Source: Paenibacillus sp. YYML68 (GTDB lineage Bacteria > Bacillota > Bacilli > Paenibacillales > NBRC-103111). From it: a stretch of 64,000 nucleotides of DNA. Location of the stretch: the NCBI RefSeq assembly GCF_027923405.1, contig NZ_BQYI01000001.1:2272501-2336500 (forward strand), in the 5' to 3' direction. A program made the translations under genes and the position numbers. Below the pieces are notes generated by a model. It was given only the letters and a program-made list of their open reading frames with translations, ran no database searches and was not told where the DNA came from. How positions within the stretch are numbered: position 1 is the first letter of the stretch; every line of letters begins with the position of its first letter. This document shows positions 45,291 through 53,494 of the stretch, in pieces.

Positions 45291-45305
45291 CGAAGGAGGA
45301 TGGCT

Positions 45306-45548
45306 ATGATTTTTCATATTCGGATTGGACGCTGGCTTCAGCGGGCGCGGTTTGCGGTCTTGTTCATCGTATTTACATTCGCACTGTATCAGCTGCTGCT
45401 CTTTGTGACGCCGTTCTTGAACCCGATGTCCAAGTACAAGGAGCCTGAGGGGCGAGCGGTTAAGGTGTTTCAGAACGAGACGGCGGTTGCCGGGCAATCG
45501 CAGGCGATGGGGGAGCGACTTAAGCTCTTTTATTGGATCGGGGAATAA
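45306..45548 (+). CDS. yqzK: DUF4227 family protein (YqzK-like)
   Basis: 80 residues with one membrane helix (FAVLFIVFTFALYQLLLFV) and the family stretch YKEPEGRAVKVF. The position between fur and xerD is that of B. subtilis yqzK. ATG 45306 fits AAGGAGG at 45293-45299; ATG 45300 is too close. Function unknown. Confidence 0.85.
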   Translation: MIFHIRIGRWLQRARFAVLFIVFTFALYQLLLFVTPFLNPMSKYKEPEGRAVKVFQNETAVAGQSQAMGERLKLFYWIGE

Positions 45549-45648
45549 AGGAAGGCTAACGGAAGCTTGATCATGCTGGACATGTTGGGCATGCAAAAAT
45601 TTGTTCGCATGATCTTTCACCGTCAAGGCAGGAAAACGGCTTCACTCT

Positions 45649-45703
45649 GTGGAATAACATAGGCTAGAACGGTTCGGCTCGACGAACAAAGGGGTTATTC
45701 CAC
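45649..45703 (+). promoter_or_regulatory. Inverted repeat ending at the xerD start codon
   Basis: GTGGAATAAC (45649-45658) and GTTATTCCAC (45694-45703) are a perfect 10-bp inverted repeat whose right arm touches ATG 45704. A smaller GTTCG/CGAAC hairpin is nested inside, and the ribosome binding site AAAGGGG lies against the right arm. Could be an RNA switch on translation or a protein operator. Confidence 0.55.
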
Positions 45704-46606
45704 ATGAGAGAGCAATTGCAATCATTCATCCATTACTTGACCGATGACCGCAGGCTCGCCCCCAACACACTTGACTCCTACGAGAGAGATATCGCGAAGT
45801 ATATCAGCTATCTGGAGGAGATGGGCGTAGGGGCAATTGCGGACACGGGCAGAGCGAATATAGCGAGCTACATGCTCAGATTGAAGCAGCTCGGACGGGC
45901 GAATGCAACGCTAACGCGAAGCATGATCTCGATCCGTGCGTTCTATCAGTACATGGCGAGGGAGCGATACATTGATCACGACCCGTCGCTGCAGCTGGAG
46001 ACGCCGAAGCTGGAGAAGCGGGTGCCGCACGTGCTGACCGTTGAGGAGGTCGGCATGCTGCTGGAGGCGCCGCACATGAATACGCCGGGAGGGCTCCGCG
46101 ATAAGGCGATGCTCGAGGTGCTGTACGCGACCGGTATTCGGGTGTCGGAGCTGATCTCGCTCAATGTAGACAGCGTTAACCCGTCGCTCGGGTTCATTCG
46201 CTGCATCGGCCGGGAGAAGGAGCGGATCGTGCCGCTCGGCCAGATCGCTTCCAGCTACGTGCAGCAATACATCGATACGATGCGCCCAAGACTGCTCAAG
46301 GAGACGAAGCAGGAGGACGGTCTGTTCATCAGCCATCTCGGGACGAGAATGACACGCCAAGGCTTTTGGAAAATTGTGAAGCGTTACGCGAAGGAAGCGG
46401 GTGTGCAGAAGGAGATTACGCCTCACACGCTTCGTCATTCGTTCGCAGCTCACTTGATTGAGAACGGCGCAGATTTGCGCTCGGTGCAGGAGATGCTCGG
46501 CCATGCCGATATTTCGTCTACACAAATTTATGTGCAGATGTCGCGTGGTAAGCTGAAGGATGTATATGACAGCGCACACCCGAGAGCTCATCTGAAGTCG
46601 AACTGA
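45704..46606 (+). CDS. xerD: Tyrosine recombinase XerD
   Basis: 300 residues that resolve chromosome dimers at dif with XerC. N-terminal SAM-like domain (FIHYLTDDRRLAPNTLDSYERD) and catalytic residues Arg in ATGIRVSEL, Lys region IGREKERIVPL, His and Arg in HTLRHSFAAHL, His in LGHADISST and nucleophile Tyr in TQIYVQ. Gene order fixes it as XerD rather than XerC. Confidence 0.95.
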   Translation: MREQLQSFIHYLTDDRRLAPNTLDSYERDIAKYISYLEEMGVGAIADTGRANIASYMLRLKQLGRANATLTRSMISIRAFYQYMARERYIDHDPSLQLETPKLEKRVPHVLTVEEVGMLLEAPHMNTPGGLRDKAMLEVLYATGIRVSELISLNVDSVNPSLGFIRCIGREKERIVPLGQIASSYVQQYIDTMRPRLLKETKQEDGLFISHLGTRMTRQGFWKIVKRYAKEAGVQKEITPHTLRHSFAAHLIENGADLRSVQEMLGHADISSTQIYVQMSRGKLKDVYDSAHPRAHLKSN

Positions 46607-46635
46607 TCCGGTTCATACCGTTTTGGAAACAGTCC

Positions 46636-46666
46636 GTCCGCGTTTGGCAGCGCTGGCGGGCTTTTT
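46636..46666 (+). terminator. Terminator after xerD
   Basis: GTCCGC (46636-46641) pairs with GCGGGC (46656-46661), with the palindromic CAGCGCTG between, followed by five T. Confidence 0.7.
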
Positions 46667-46693
46667 GAGCTGGGCGGGGCTCGTCGTCTTCAT

Positions 46694-46722
46694 TTGTAAA
46701 CATTCGCCTGTTTTGCGATAAT
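46694..46722 (+). promoter_or_regulatory. Sigma-A promoter for deoB-punA
   Basis: TTGTAA (46694-46699), a 17-nt spacer and GATAAT (46717-46722). About 45 bp before the deoB start. Confidence 0.6.
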
Positions 46723-46766
46723 AGCGGTAGGCTACAGAGACTATGTGACACAGGGAGGTGCAGCCC

Positions 46767-47942
46767 ATGCGATACAAGCGGATAAGTGTAATCGTGCTCG
46801 ACAGCGTCGGCATCGGAGAGCTTCCAGATGCCCCGAGCTTCGGGGACGCAGGTGCGCATACGCTCGGTCATATCGCCGAGCGGGTGCCGACGATGCGGCT
46901 GCCGCAGCTCGAGCGACTCGGGCTCGGACGGATCGCTCCGATCGAGGGCGTGCAGGCTGTCGAGCAGCCGCTCGGCTACTTCGGCAAGATGGCAGAGGTC
47001 TCGGTCGGCAAGGATACGATGACCGGGCATTGGGAGATTGCAGGGCTTAAGGTGGAGACGCCGTTCAATGTGTTCCCCGACGGCTTCCCGGCTGAGCTCA
47101 TCGAGCAATTCGAGCGTGAAACCGGACGCAAGGTGCTCGGCAACAAGCCCGCGTCCGGTACAGAAATACTGGACGAGCTGGGCGAGGAACAGATGAAGAC
47201 TGGCGCGTGGATCGTCTACACGTCTGCGGACAGCGTGTTCCAGCTCGCGGCACATGAGGAGATCATTCCGCTCGAGGAGCTGTATCGCGCGTGTGAGCTT
47301 GCACGGCGGCTGACGCTGGAGGACCCTTACACCGTCGGGCGCGTCATCGCCCGTCCTTATGTAGGGACGCCGGGTACGTTCAAGCGTACACCGAACCGGC
47401 ATGACTATGCGGTGAAGCCTCCGGCGCCTACTGTGCTGGATAGGCTGAAGGAAGCAGGCAAGGACGTGATCGCCGTAGGTAAGATCAGCGACATTTTCGA
47501 CGGTGAAGGGGTGACACGCTCGCTTCCAACGAAGAGCAATCTGGATGGCATCGAGCAGACGATCGCCATGCTGAAGGAGCCGTTCGAGGGGCTGCTGTTC
47601 ACGAACCTCGTCGACTTCGACTCGCTGTTCGGTCACCGCAGAGACCCGCAAGGGTATGCTGGTGCGCTGATGGAGTTCGACGAGTGGCTGCCGCGCATCA
47701 TGGAGCATGTCGGCGAGGACGATCTGCTCATCTTGACGGCCGATCACGGTAACGACCCGACCCATCACGGAACGGACCATACTCGGGAATACGTGCCGCT
47801 GCTCGTATACAGCCCATCGCTGCAGCAGCAGGACTCACTCGGTGTTAGAGAGACGTTCGCTGACGTGGCTGCGACGATCTCGGACAATTTTGGCGTAGCC
47901 TCAACAGGGAACGGTGTTAGCTTCTTAAGCAAGCTGGTATGA
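46767..47942 (+). CDS. deoB: Phosphopentomutase
   Basis: Converts (deoxy)ribose 1-phosphate to 5-phosphate, 391 residues of the alkaline-phosphatase superfamily. Metal motifs [13 protein letters not shown] at the start, then [22 protein letters not shown] and [22 protein letters not shown] 46767 fits GGGAGG; GTG 46758 overlaps it. It heads an operon with two nucleoside phosphorylases that supply its substrate. Confidence 0.96.
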   Translation: MRYKRISVIVLDSVGIGELPDAPSFGDAGAHTLGHIAERVPTMRLPQLERLGLGRIAPIEGVQAVEQPLGYFGKMAEVSVGKDTMTGHWEIAGLKVETPFNVFPDGFPAELIEQFERETGRKVLGNKPASGTEILDELGEEQMKTGAWIVYTSADSVFQLAAHEEIIPLEELYRACELARRLTLEDPYTVGRVIARPYVGTPGTFKRTPNRHDYAVKPPAPTVLDRLKEAGKDVIAVGKISDIFDGEGVTRSLPTKSNLDGIEQTIAMLKEPFEGLLFTNLVDFDSLFGHRRDPQGYAGALMEFDEWLPRIMEHVGEDDLLILTADHGNDPTHHGTDHTREYVPLLVYSPSLQQQDSLGVRETFADVAATISDNFGVASTGNGVSFLSKLV

Positions 47943-47988
47943 ACAGGTAACGCATTACGATTACGTACATAGAGGAGTTGTCGGTCAA

Positions 47989-48825
47989 GTGGAGCAACAG
48001 AACCAAGCTGCCGTGCTGCAGCAGATGAAGGAAGCAGCGGATTACATCCGATCCCACTATTCGGAGCAGCCGGAGATCGGCCTTATTCTCGGCTCGGGTC
48101 TCGGCGTGATTGCTGAGCTTGTGGAGGATGTGGTAACGATTCCTTACGAGAACATTCCGCATTTCCCCGTGTCCACGGTGGAAGGACATGCAGGCGAGCT
48201 GCTGCTTGGTACAGTAGGCGGGCGTCGGGTGCTATTGATGAAGGGAAGATTCCATCAGTATGAAGGGTATGGCGTGGAGACGGTGTCGTTCCCAGTTCGT
48301 GTGATGAAGGAGCTCGGCGTCGAGAAGCTGCTCGTGACGAACGCAGCAGGCGGCGTTAACATGGAGTACGAGCCGGGCGATCTGATGGTCATCCGCGATC
48401 ATATTAACTTCACGTTCCGCAACCCGCTCATCGGGCCGAATGTGAACGAGCTGGGCGTCCGCTTCCCGGACATGTCGGAGGCGTACAGCCGCAGACTGCG
48501 CGAGGTCGCGAAGAGCGTAGCCGAGGAGCAGGGGCTGCAGCTGCGCGAGGGCGTCTACTTCGGTCTCCTCGGACCGTCCTATGAGACGCCAGCGGAGATT
48601 CGTATGATCCGTACGCTCGGCGGCGATGCGGTCGGGATGTCCACCGTCTCCGAGGTGCTGCTTGCCCGTCACGCAGGCATCGAGGTGCTCGGCTTCTCCT
48701 GCATCAGCAATATGGCTGCAGGCATTCTCGATCAGCCTCTGTCGCATGAAGAGGTCATCGAGACGACAGAGCGTGTGAAGCAAACGTTCTTGAAGCTCAT
48801 ATTGGGCATTATTCCACGGATGTAG
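47989..48825 (+). CDS. punA: Purine-nucleoside phosphorylase (copy 1)
   Basis: 278-residue trimeric-type PNP: IGLILGSGLGVIAELVED, HFPVSTVEGHAG, RFHQYEGYGVETVSFPVRVM, VTNAAGGVN and FGLLGPSYETPAEIRMIRTLGGDAVGMSTVSEV (given in part). Cleaves purine nucleosides with phosphate. GTG 47989; 46 bp after deoB. The classic GPSYETPAE motif is intact. Confidence 0.92.
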   Translation: MEQQNQAAVLQQMKEAADYIRSHYSEQPEIGLILGSGLGVIAELVEDVVTIPYENIPHFPVSTVEGHAGELLLGTVGGRRVLLMKGRFHQYEGYGVETVSFPVRVMKELGVEKLLVTNAAGGVNMEYEPGDLMVIRDHINFTFRNPLIGPNVNELGVRFPDMSEAYSRRLREVAKSVAEEQGLQLREGVYFGLLGPSYETPAEIRMIRTLGGDAVGMSTVSEVLLARHAGIEVLGFSCISNMAAGILDQPLSHEEVIETTERVKQTFLKLILGIIPRM

Positions 48826-48842
48826 CGGAGGGAGCGATACAG

Positions 48843-49712
48843 ATGCAGGTGCAGATGGACAGCAATTCATCTTATATACAACAAATTCGCGAGGCCGCCG
48901 CATGGATACAGCAGCAGCTGGGAGATACGTCACCGGAGCTTGGGCTTGTGCTCGGCTCGGGACTTGGCGATCTGGCCCATCAGGTTGAGAATCCACAGGT
49001 CATTGCGTATGATCGCGTTCCGCATTTCCCCGTGTCTACGGTAGAAGGACATGCGGGTCAATTCGTCATCGGTCAGCTCGAGGGCAAGACCGTCATCGTG
49101 ATGCAGGGCCGCTTCCATTATTACGAGGGGTATTCGATGCGTAAGGTTGTGTTCCCGATCTACGTGATGAAGCAGCTCGGCGTCCGTTCACTTGTGATTA
49201 CGAATGCAGCGGGCGGGATGAATCGCAGCTTCGCCGCCGGTGATCTGATGCTGATTACCGATCATCTGAATATGACCGGCGACAATCCGCTCATCGGACC
49301 GAACGATCCGGAGCTCGGCGTCCGCTTCCCGGACATGTCTGAGGCGTACAGCCGCACGTACCGTGCGCTGGCGAAGCGGATCGGCGAGGCGATGAGTGCA
49401 GAGCGCGGCGAGCCTGTAAGACTGCAGGAGGGCGTGTATGCGGGCATTACGGGCCCGAACTACTTGCCACCTGCGGAGCTGACGATGCTCGCTCGTCTGG
49501 GCGGCGACGCGATCGGGATGTCCACTGTGGGCGAGGTGATCGCAGCGAGCCATGCACAGATGAAGGTGCTCGGTATCTCGTGTATCACCGACATGGCGGT
49601 AGGCGAGGAGCTGGAGCCGCTCACGCATGAGCAGGTCGTGGCGGTCGCGAATCGGACGAAGCCGGTGTTCATCGAGCTCGTGAAGCGGTTCGTGCGTGAG
49701 GTAGAGCTGTAG
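48843..49712 (+). CDS. Purine-nucleoside phosphorylase (copy 2)
   Basis: 289-residue paralogue of the preceding gene, sharing LGLVLGSGLGDLAHQVE, HFPVSTVEGHAG and ITNAAGGMN. It differs at the base/ribose motif, with AGITGPNYLPPAELTMLARL in place of the GPSYETPAE form, so its purine preference may differ. It is 17 bp downstream of copy 1 and cotranscribed. The tandem pair is a within-family duplication. Confidence 0.9.
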   Translation: MQVQMDSNSSYIQQIREAAAWIQQQLGDTSPELGLVLGSGLGDLAHQVENPQVIAYDRVPHFPVSTVEGHAGQFVIGQLEGKTVIVMQGRFHYYEGYSMRKVVFPIYVMKQLGVRSLVITNAAGGMNRSFAAGDLMLITDHLNMTGDNPLIGPNDPELGVRFPDMSEAYSRTYRALAKRIGEAMSAERGEPVRLQEGVYAGITGPNYLPPAELTMLARLGGDAIGMSTVGEVIAASHAQMKVLGISCITDMAVGEELEPLTHEQVVAVANRTKPVFIELVKRFVREVEL

Positions 49713-49778
49713 GCTGTAGTGGTATGACGCTGTAGAGCTTGCACAGACTTGCGCAGGATCGTTGCTGGATGATGCAGA

Positions 49779-49807
49779 GAAGCCGAGTACGCGATGTACT
49801 CGGCTTC
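49779..49807. terminator. Bidirectional terminator after PNP genes
   Basis: GAAGCCGAGTAC (49779-49790) and GTACTCGGCTTC (49796-49807) form a perfect 12-bp stem with a 5-nt loop. The T content after it is modest. Serves the convergent lipoprotein gene too. Confidence 0.7.
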
Positions 49808-49895
49808 TGCATGTTCCTTTGTGAGAGCTAATCGCTGTGAGACAAGCTTCAGCGGCAGCTGTAGCTACATGGGAGCTGCTTGCCATCGCTGCTCA

Positions 49896-50387
49896 TTAGC
49901 TCGGCATCGGTGTAGGCGTCGGCTTCGCGAAGCCTTGCTTGTACTTCTGATCGATCTGGGCGCGAATCTCGCGTTCCGTGTGACCGTCCTGCTTCAGCTT
50001 GATCGCCTCTACTGCGATTGTCAGACATACGCCGCAGCGGGTGCCGTGGTCGTCCCAGACGACGGAGCCATCCTGCTCGATCTCGCGCACGAAGCAATTG
50101 GCGTTGCTCTGATGTCCCGCACTGTCACCACAGCCGCAATAGCAAGGAATCCAGCCGAGCAGCTCCGTGCTCTGACCTGCCGCTTGATATACAAGTCGGA
50201 TGTGCTCGGACTGACCGTCGAGGAACGTCGGCAACGTCGTCACAGACGCTGTTTTCTCCTGCAGATCACCGTTTTTATGTTCCATATGTCCCGCGTGATT
50301 GCCGCTTGAACCCGTGGAGCTGCAGCCAACGACAGCCGCCAAGGACAAGCTGATGACCGCTATGTGGAAGGGAAGCTTCAGCTTCAC
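49896..50387 (-). CDS. PCYCGC-motif lipoprotein
   Basis: 163 residues: lipoprotein signal with a VVGCSS-type lipobox after a hydrophobic ISLSLAAVVG segment, a His-rich HAGHMEH stretch, and the family signature WIPCYCGCGDSAGH, with further Cys in NCFV and RCGVC. Cysteines and histidines suggest metal or redox binding at the outer membrane face. Function unknown in the literature I recall. Confidence 0.85.
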   Translation of the reverse strand: MKLKLPFHIAVISLSLAAVVGCSSTGSSGNHAGHMEHKNGDLQEKTASVTTLPTFLDGQSEHIRLVYQAAGQSTELLGWIPCYCGCGDSAGHQSNANCFVREIEQDGSVVWDDHGTRCGVCLTIAVEAIKLKQDGHTEREIRAQIDQKYKQGFAKPTPTPMPS

Positions 50388-50457
50388 ATGATCACCTCAG
50401 TTGTACATGATTGTATTACTATAGCATAGACGGGCTGCGCGCTGCACGTTCCAGCTT

Positions 50458-51558
50458 TTATTTCTGGATCAACGATACGGTTGCGATTTGCGATTGTGGG
50501 GAGGGCGCAGGAGCTTCGAAGTCGCTCGTGGTCAGCTCGGTACGGACATAGATCTCCTTCCGACCACTCAGACTGTAAAATAATAAATATGAGCCTTCCA
50601 TCTCATCCCAGCCCTCACTAGTCGGCTTGCCCAGCGCATCCACCACATGTTGGAGAGTGAGATGATCTGGTTTCAGTTCTATCGAGGAAATCCGATTCTT
50701 ATTCTCCTTCATGGTGAATATCGCGCAGCTGCATTGTGAATAAAAGTATCCGACGCCTCCTTCACGTTCTTGATCCCTCGGCACCTCGCCCCACTTGGCC
50801 TTCACCTCATTAAAGTCTGAACCGAGCCCGAACTCCATATGGGCGAAGTAGCCTTGCTCCAGCGTCTCGCGAGAGAGCGGAGGCCGCTCGGCAACAGGTA
50901 GCGGCTTGGGCTGATGTTCGGTGTTCCGATCTGTTCGAGTATGATCCGTTCGGAGACGATCGTAGAGCTCGTTCAATTGGCTTACGGACTTTGTCATAGA
51001 ATCCTGTGCAAGTTCTATAGCCTCATGATAGCGTACCTTCCACTCCTCCTTCCCGGTATTGGTATATTGGTCGAAGTACTCCATCGCATCAGAAAAATAA
51101 TGATAGCCTTGTACGACATAGTCTCTCACTTTCTCCAGCATAGTCGCATGCTCAGGCTCTAGTCCTTCGGGGAACGGGATATGTAACAAGTCCTGAACTA
51201 ATTCCTGGAAAGCCATAGAGGCGAACATAGAAATAGTAGCATTATTTTCTTGCTGCGGATTACTTTGCTCATTAGCGTTATACTCCGTAATCATTTCCGT
51301 GTATGGTTTAATCGTAATAGTCATCTTCTTCATAAATTCATCAATAAGCCGAGCCTGCTGCTCCTTCGTCAAGGGGGTGATGCCGGTCGCTTCAGATCCT
51401 GTACGAGCAGGCATAACCGTAGTAGAGTTAGTCGTTGATCTTCCGTGGAAGTCTAATTTACGGCTTTCGTATTTCTGAACCAACAGGTATGACAAAGTAA
51501 CGATGATCGCAAGTAAGAACGTAATAATCGCGGTACCAAGCCAGATGCTTCCTCTCAT
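50458..51558 (-). CDS. Membrane-anchored hypothetical protein with DUF4309-like C-terminus
   Basis: 366 residues: one N-terminal membrane helix (IWLGTAIITFLLAIIVTLSYLL), a Thr/Ser-rich stretch, a mostly helical middle (residues ~65-210), a charged linker, and a C-terminal module starting HMEFGLGSDFNEVKAKWGEV and YFYSQCSCAIF that resembles the DUF4309 pattern of a short conserved repeat. ATG 51558 follows GAGGAGA; TTG 51561 also reads. Not assigned further. Confidence 0.6.
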   Translation of the reverse strand: MRGSIWLGTAIITFLLAIIVTLSYLLVQKYESRKLDFHGRSTTNSTTVMPARTGSEATGITPLTKEQQARLIDEFMKKMTITIKPYTEMITEYNANEQSNPQQENNATISMFASMAFQELVQDLLHIPFPEGLEPEHATMLEKVRDYVVQGYHYFSDAMEYFDQYTNTGKEEWKVRYHEAIELAQDSMTKSVSQLNELYDRLRTDHTRTDRNTEHQPKPLPVAERPPLSRETLEQGYFAHMEFGLGSDFNEVKAKWGEVPRDQEREGGVGYFYSQCSCAIFTMKENKNRISSIELKPDHLTLQHVVDALGKPTSEGWDEMEGSYLLFYSLSGRKEIYVRTELTTSDFEAPAPSPQSQIATVSLIQK

Positions 51559-51655
51559 CAAATGGATCTCCTCTCATGAATTGGTTCCATTGTACCAAAC
51601 ATTAGGAGAAAACAGCAGTAGATAAGTCTGTCGTCACAAAATGGACAAATAACTG

Positions 51656-51684
51656 TTGACAAATCGTCAGAATATTCCTAATAT
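51656..51684 (+). promoter_or_regulatory. Sigma-A promoter for the riboswitch transcript
   Basis: TTGACA (51656-51661), a 17-nt spacer and TAATAT (51679-51684). The start would fall near 51691, just before the aptamer. Confidence 0.75.
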
Positions 51685-51702
51685 AAAGACATAAGTCCTA
51701 CG

Positions 51703-51802
51703 ACTTACTGCTTAAAGGCAAACCTGATGAAAGTCAGCGGCGCAAAGCTATGGGCCTAAAGTCTCGGTTGTTATCAAGGCAACGGCCGCCAAGCTACCGA
51801 TT
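51703..51802 (+). ncRNA. Cyclic di-GMP-I (GEMM) riboswitch
   Basis: Conserved blocks in the right order: GGCAAACC (51717-51724), a GAAA loop in the first hairpin (CTGA/TCAG arms), GCGCAAAGC (51740-51748), GGGCCTAAAG (51752-51761), and a final GCCGCCAAGCTACCGA region. These are the hallmarks of the class I c-di-GMP aptamer. No intrinsic terminator is visible before the downstream ORF, so control may be at translation start. The downstream gene is a 34-codon peptide. Confidence 0.85.
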
Positions 51803-51830
51803 CTACTCTACATAATCGAAAGGCAGGCGA

Positions 51831-51935
51831 ATGGTTATGGTATTGGTTGCTAAGGATGTTTTCAAAGGTATGGGAATTGGTCTTGTTGCAATCGCACTGC
51901 TGCCCTTCCTCGTTGTACGTGCAATCATCGGATAA
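51831..51935 (+). CDS. 34-residue membrane peptide under c-di-GMP riboswitch
   Basis: Not a family I recognise. The ORF begins 29 nt after the aptamer with AAAGGCAGG ahead of ATG 51831 (a second ATG is two codons on). It encodes a short polar start with KDVFKG and one hydrophobic segment (MGIGLVAIALLPFLVVRAIIG), then stops. A terminator follows at 52012, so this peptide is probably the only product of the transcript. Function unknown; regulation by c-di-GMP is inferred from position. Confidence 0.6.
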   Translation: MVMVLVAKDVFKGMGIGLVAIALLPFLVVRAIIG

Positions 51936-52011
51936 TTCATCGCTTTGGGAGATGGAGAGGGGGAGTGAGCCGGGGACGGCTGTCGCTATGATGCTGAGGT
52001 ATATATGGAAA

Positions 52012-52056
52012 AACGGATGACGATGCGGCTTACCCGCGAACGTGCATCCGTTTTTT
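52012..52056 (+). terminator. Terminator after the riboswitch peptide
   Basis: AACGGATG (52012-52019) pairs with CATCCGTT (52045-52052), with inner GCGG/CCGC pairing; six T follow CATCCG. It ends the riboswitch transcript. The 51936-52011 stretch holds nothing else I recognise. Confidence 0.8.
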
Positions 52057-52088
52057 CGTTCAAAGCCGCATAGCTGGGAGCATTCGGC

Positions 52089-52169
52089 TTACTTCGATTT
52101 CTTCGAGCTCTTGTCGCTCGTGCGCGTCGTCGTGTTCTGGTTGCCGTGACCTTGCTGCTTGTCGGACAT
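52089..52169 (-). CDS. Very small Lys/Ser/Thr-rich protein
   Basis: 26 residues, hydrophilic (MSDKQQGHGNQN start, then TTTRTSDKSSKKSK). Start at 52169 has GGAGGTGA about 6 nt upstream on this strand, a stronger RBS than most genes here. Resembles minor spore-associated basic peptides in composition only. Too short for a confident call. Confidence 0.45.
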   Translation of the reverse strand: MSDKQQGHGNQNTTTRTSDKSSKKSK

Positions 52170-52360
52170 CGTCATTCACCTCCGCAGGGCGAGACGGATG
52201 CTCGCGCGTGATTATGTAAGCTTACGTAGTATTCGCGAACGGAGACCTCGTTCATACATAAGCAGAAGCTCAGCGCTGTATCGACATATGCTACTATTTA
52301 CTATAGGTCATTCGTGCTATAATTGGGAATATGGAACTATATTAGAGGGGTGGATCGGTG

Positions 52361-52765
52361 ATGTCGATGCTGAAGGTTGCCAATTGTCCGAAGTGCGGTA
52401 AGGTTTTTCAGAAAAATATGCGAAACCTGTGTCAGCCTTGTCAGCAAGCCTGCGATAATCAATACGAGCAGTGTCACGCCTACTTGCTGCGACACCGAAC
52501 AGCCTCAACCGAGGAGGTTAGTGAAGCGGTCAACGTGCCTGCAGCTGTTATTCACGGCCTCATTAAGGAGAATAAGCTGCCCGTGTCCTACTTCGCCGGG
52601 TTAACGTTTCCATGTGAATCGTGCGGTAGCCCGATTCGTCAGCATAAACTGTGCGCTTGCTGCAAGAGCAGACTAGACTCTGATATTCGGGAGTTGAAGG
52701 AGCGGGAAGCGAAGGACAGAGAACGTGGAAGTGGCTTCCATGTTAGAGAAGGCACTCGCCGCTGA
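52361..52765 (+). CDS. yvyF: YvyF-like flagellar-region zinc-ribbon protein
   Basis: 134 residues: N-terminal ANCPKCGKVFQKN with CPxCG and CQPC cysteines, a helical region TASTEEVSEAVNVPAAVIHGLIKEN that resembles a small DNA-binding helix-turn-helix, and a second cysteine group CESCG ... CACCKS. This matches the TIGR03826/YvyF family, usually in the flagellar flgM operon. Here no other flagellar gene is near. ATG 52361 follows GAGGGG; ATG 52367 is also possible. Confidence 0.78.
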   Translation: MSMLKVANCPKCGKVFQKNMRNLCQPCQQACDNQYEQCHAYLLRHRTASTEEVSEAVNVPAAVIHGLIKENKLPVSYFAGLTFPCESCGSPIRQHKLCACCKSRLDSDIRELKEREAKDRERGSGFHVREGTRR

Positions 52766-52994
52766 CCTAGAGGCGCATGCTGATATTGGAATGGGGTAGT
52801 CCGATCAGCCACTACTTGACAAGGTCGGAGCGACATTTGGTTAATAGTAGCTGACTATGGTAAGATGGCACAAGGCCGATTTTGTCACAAATCGTTCACC
52901 GGAAGCGGTGAAAAAGGCATGTGTAACCTTCATCAGATTATGTACAATAAGGCTATATGTCTCTAACGGTTAAATGTAAGGGGGGAATACGTAT

Positions 52995-53372
52995 ATGCAA
53001 AAGTGGTTGATGTTCTCACTATTCATCGTAGCTTGTGTCCTCGGAGTCGGCGTTCTGTTCCAAGACATCTCGGTGCGTCAAGCAGAAATGGCGCATGAAG
53101 CGGCTGCTGGACCGTCGTTGAAGCTTGCAGCGTCGAACTTCAAGTTCGATCAGGCGGAGTACACGATTAAGGCTGGCGAGAAGGTGACTGTTTCCTTGAT
53201 CAACAAGGAAGGTCTGCACGCCGTTGAGATCAAGGACACGAACGTGAAGCTCGACAACAACAACAAGTCGATGGAGTACACGTTCGATAAGCCGGGTGAA
53301 TATGAGATTTATTGCTCGTTGCCATGCGGTACGGGTCACGCAGATATGAAAGCGAAGCTGATCGTGCAATAA
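52995..53372 (+). CDS. Cupredoxin-domain (CuA-like) secreted or anchored protein
   Basis: 125 residues: one N-terminal membrane helix (LMFSLFIVACVLGVGVLF) and a cupredoxin domain with His in GLHAVEI and CSLPCGTGHADM, that is C-x3-C-x3-H-x2-M, the full CuA ligand set of cytochrome oxidase subunit II. The rest of subunit II and other oxidase genes are absent. Possibly a copper chaperone or electron carrier. The 229 bp upstream hold no clear gene. Confidence 0.85.
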   Translation: MQKWLMFSLFIVACVLGVGVLFQDISVRQAEMAHEAAAGPSLKLAASNFKFDQAEYTIKAGEKVTVSLINKEGLHAVEIKDTNVKLDNNNKSMEYTFDKPGEYEIYCSLPCGTGHADMKAKLIVQ

Positions 53373-53402
53373 TTGCGATCGCTATACCATGTATACAGGG
53401 AA

Positions 53403-53438
53403 GGAAGCCGTGCTTATGCGCCGGCTTCCTTTTCTTTT
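53403..53438 (+). terminator. Terminator after the cupredoxin gene
   Basis: GGAAGCCG/CGGCTTCC 8-bp stem with an 11-nt loop, followed by TTTTCTTTT. Confidence 0.85.
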
Positions 53439-53494
53439 GGCCCAGCTCGGCCTATAATACAAGACATAACGTGAACAGAAGGGACGGACAGCTT

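Noticed and set aside
46518..47780. 420-codon minus-strand open frame antisense to deoB
   Set aside because: Its mirror is the clearly homologous deoB and xerD end; the product is Arg/His/Leu-rich with no domain, typical of antisense frames in GC-rich genes.
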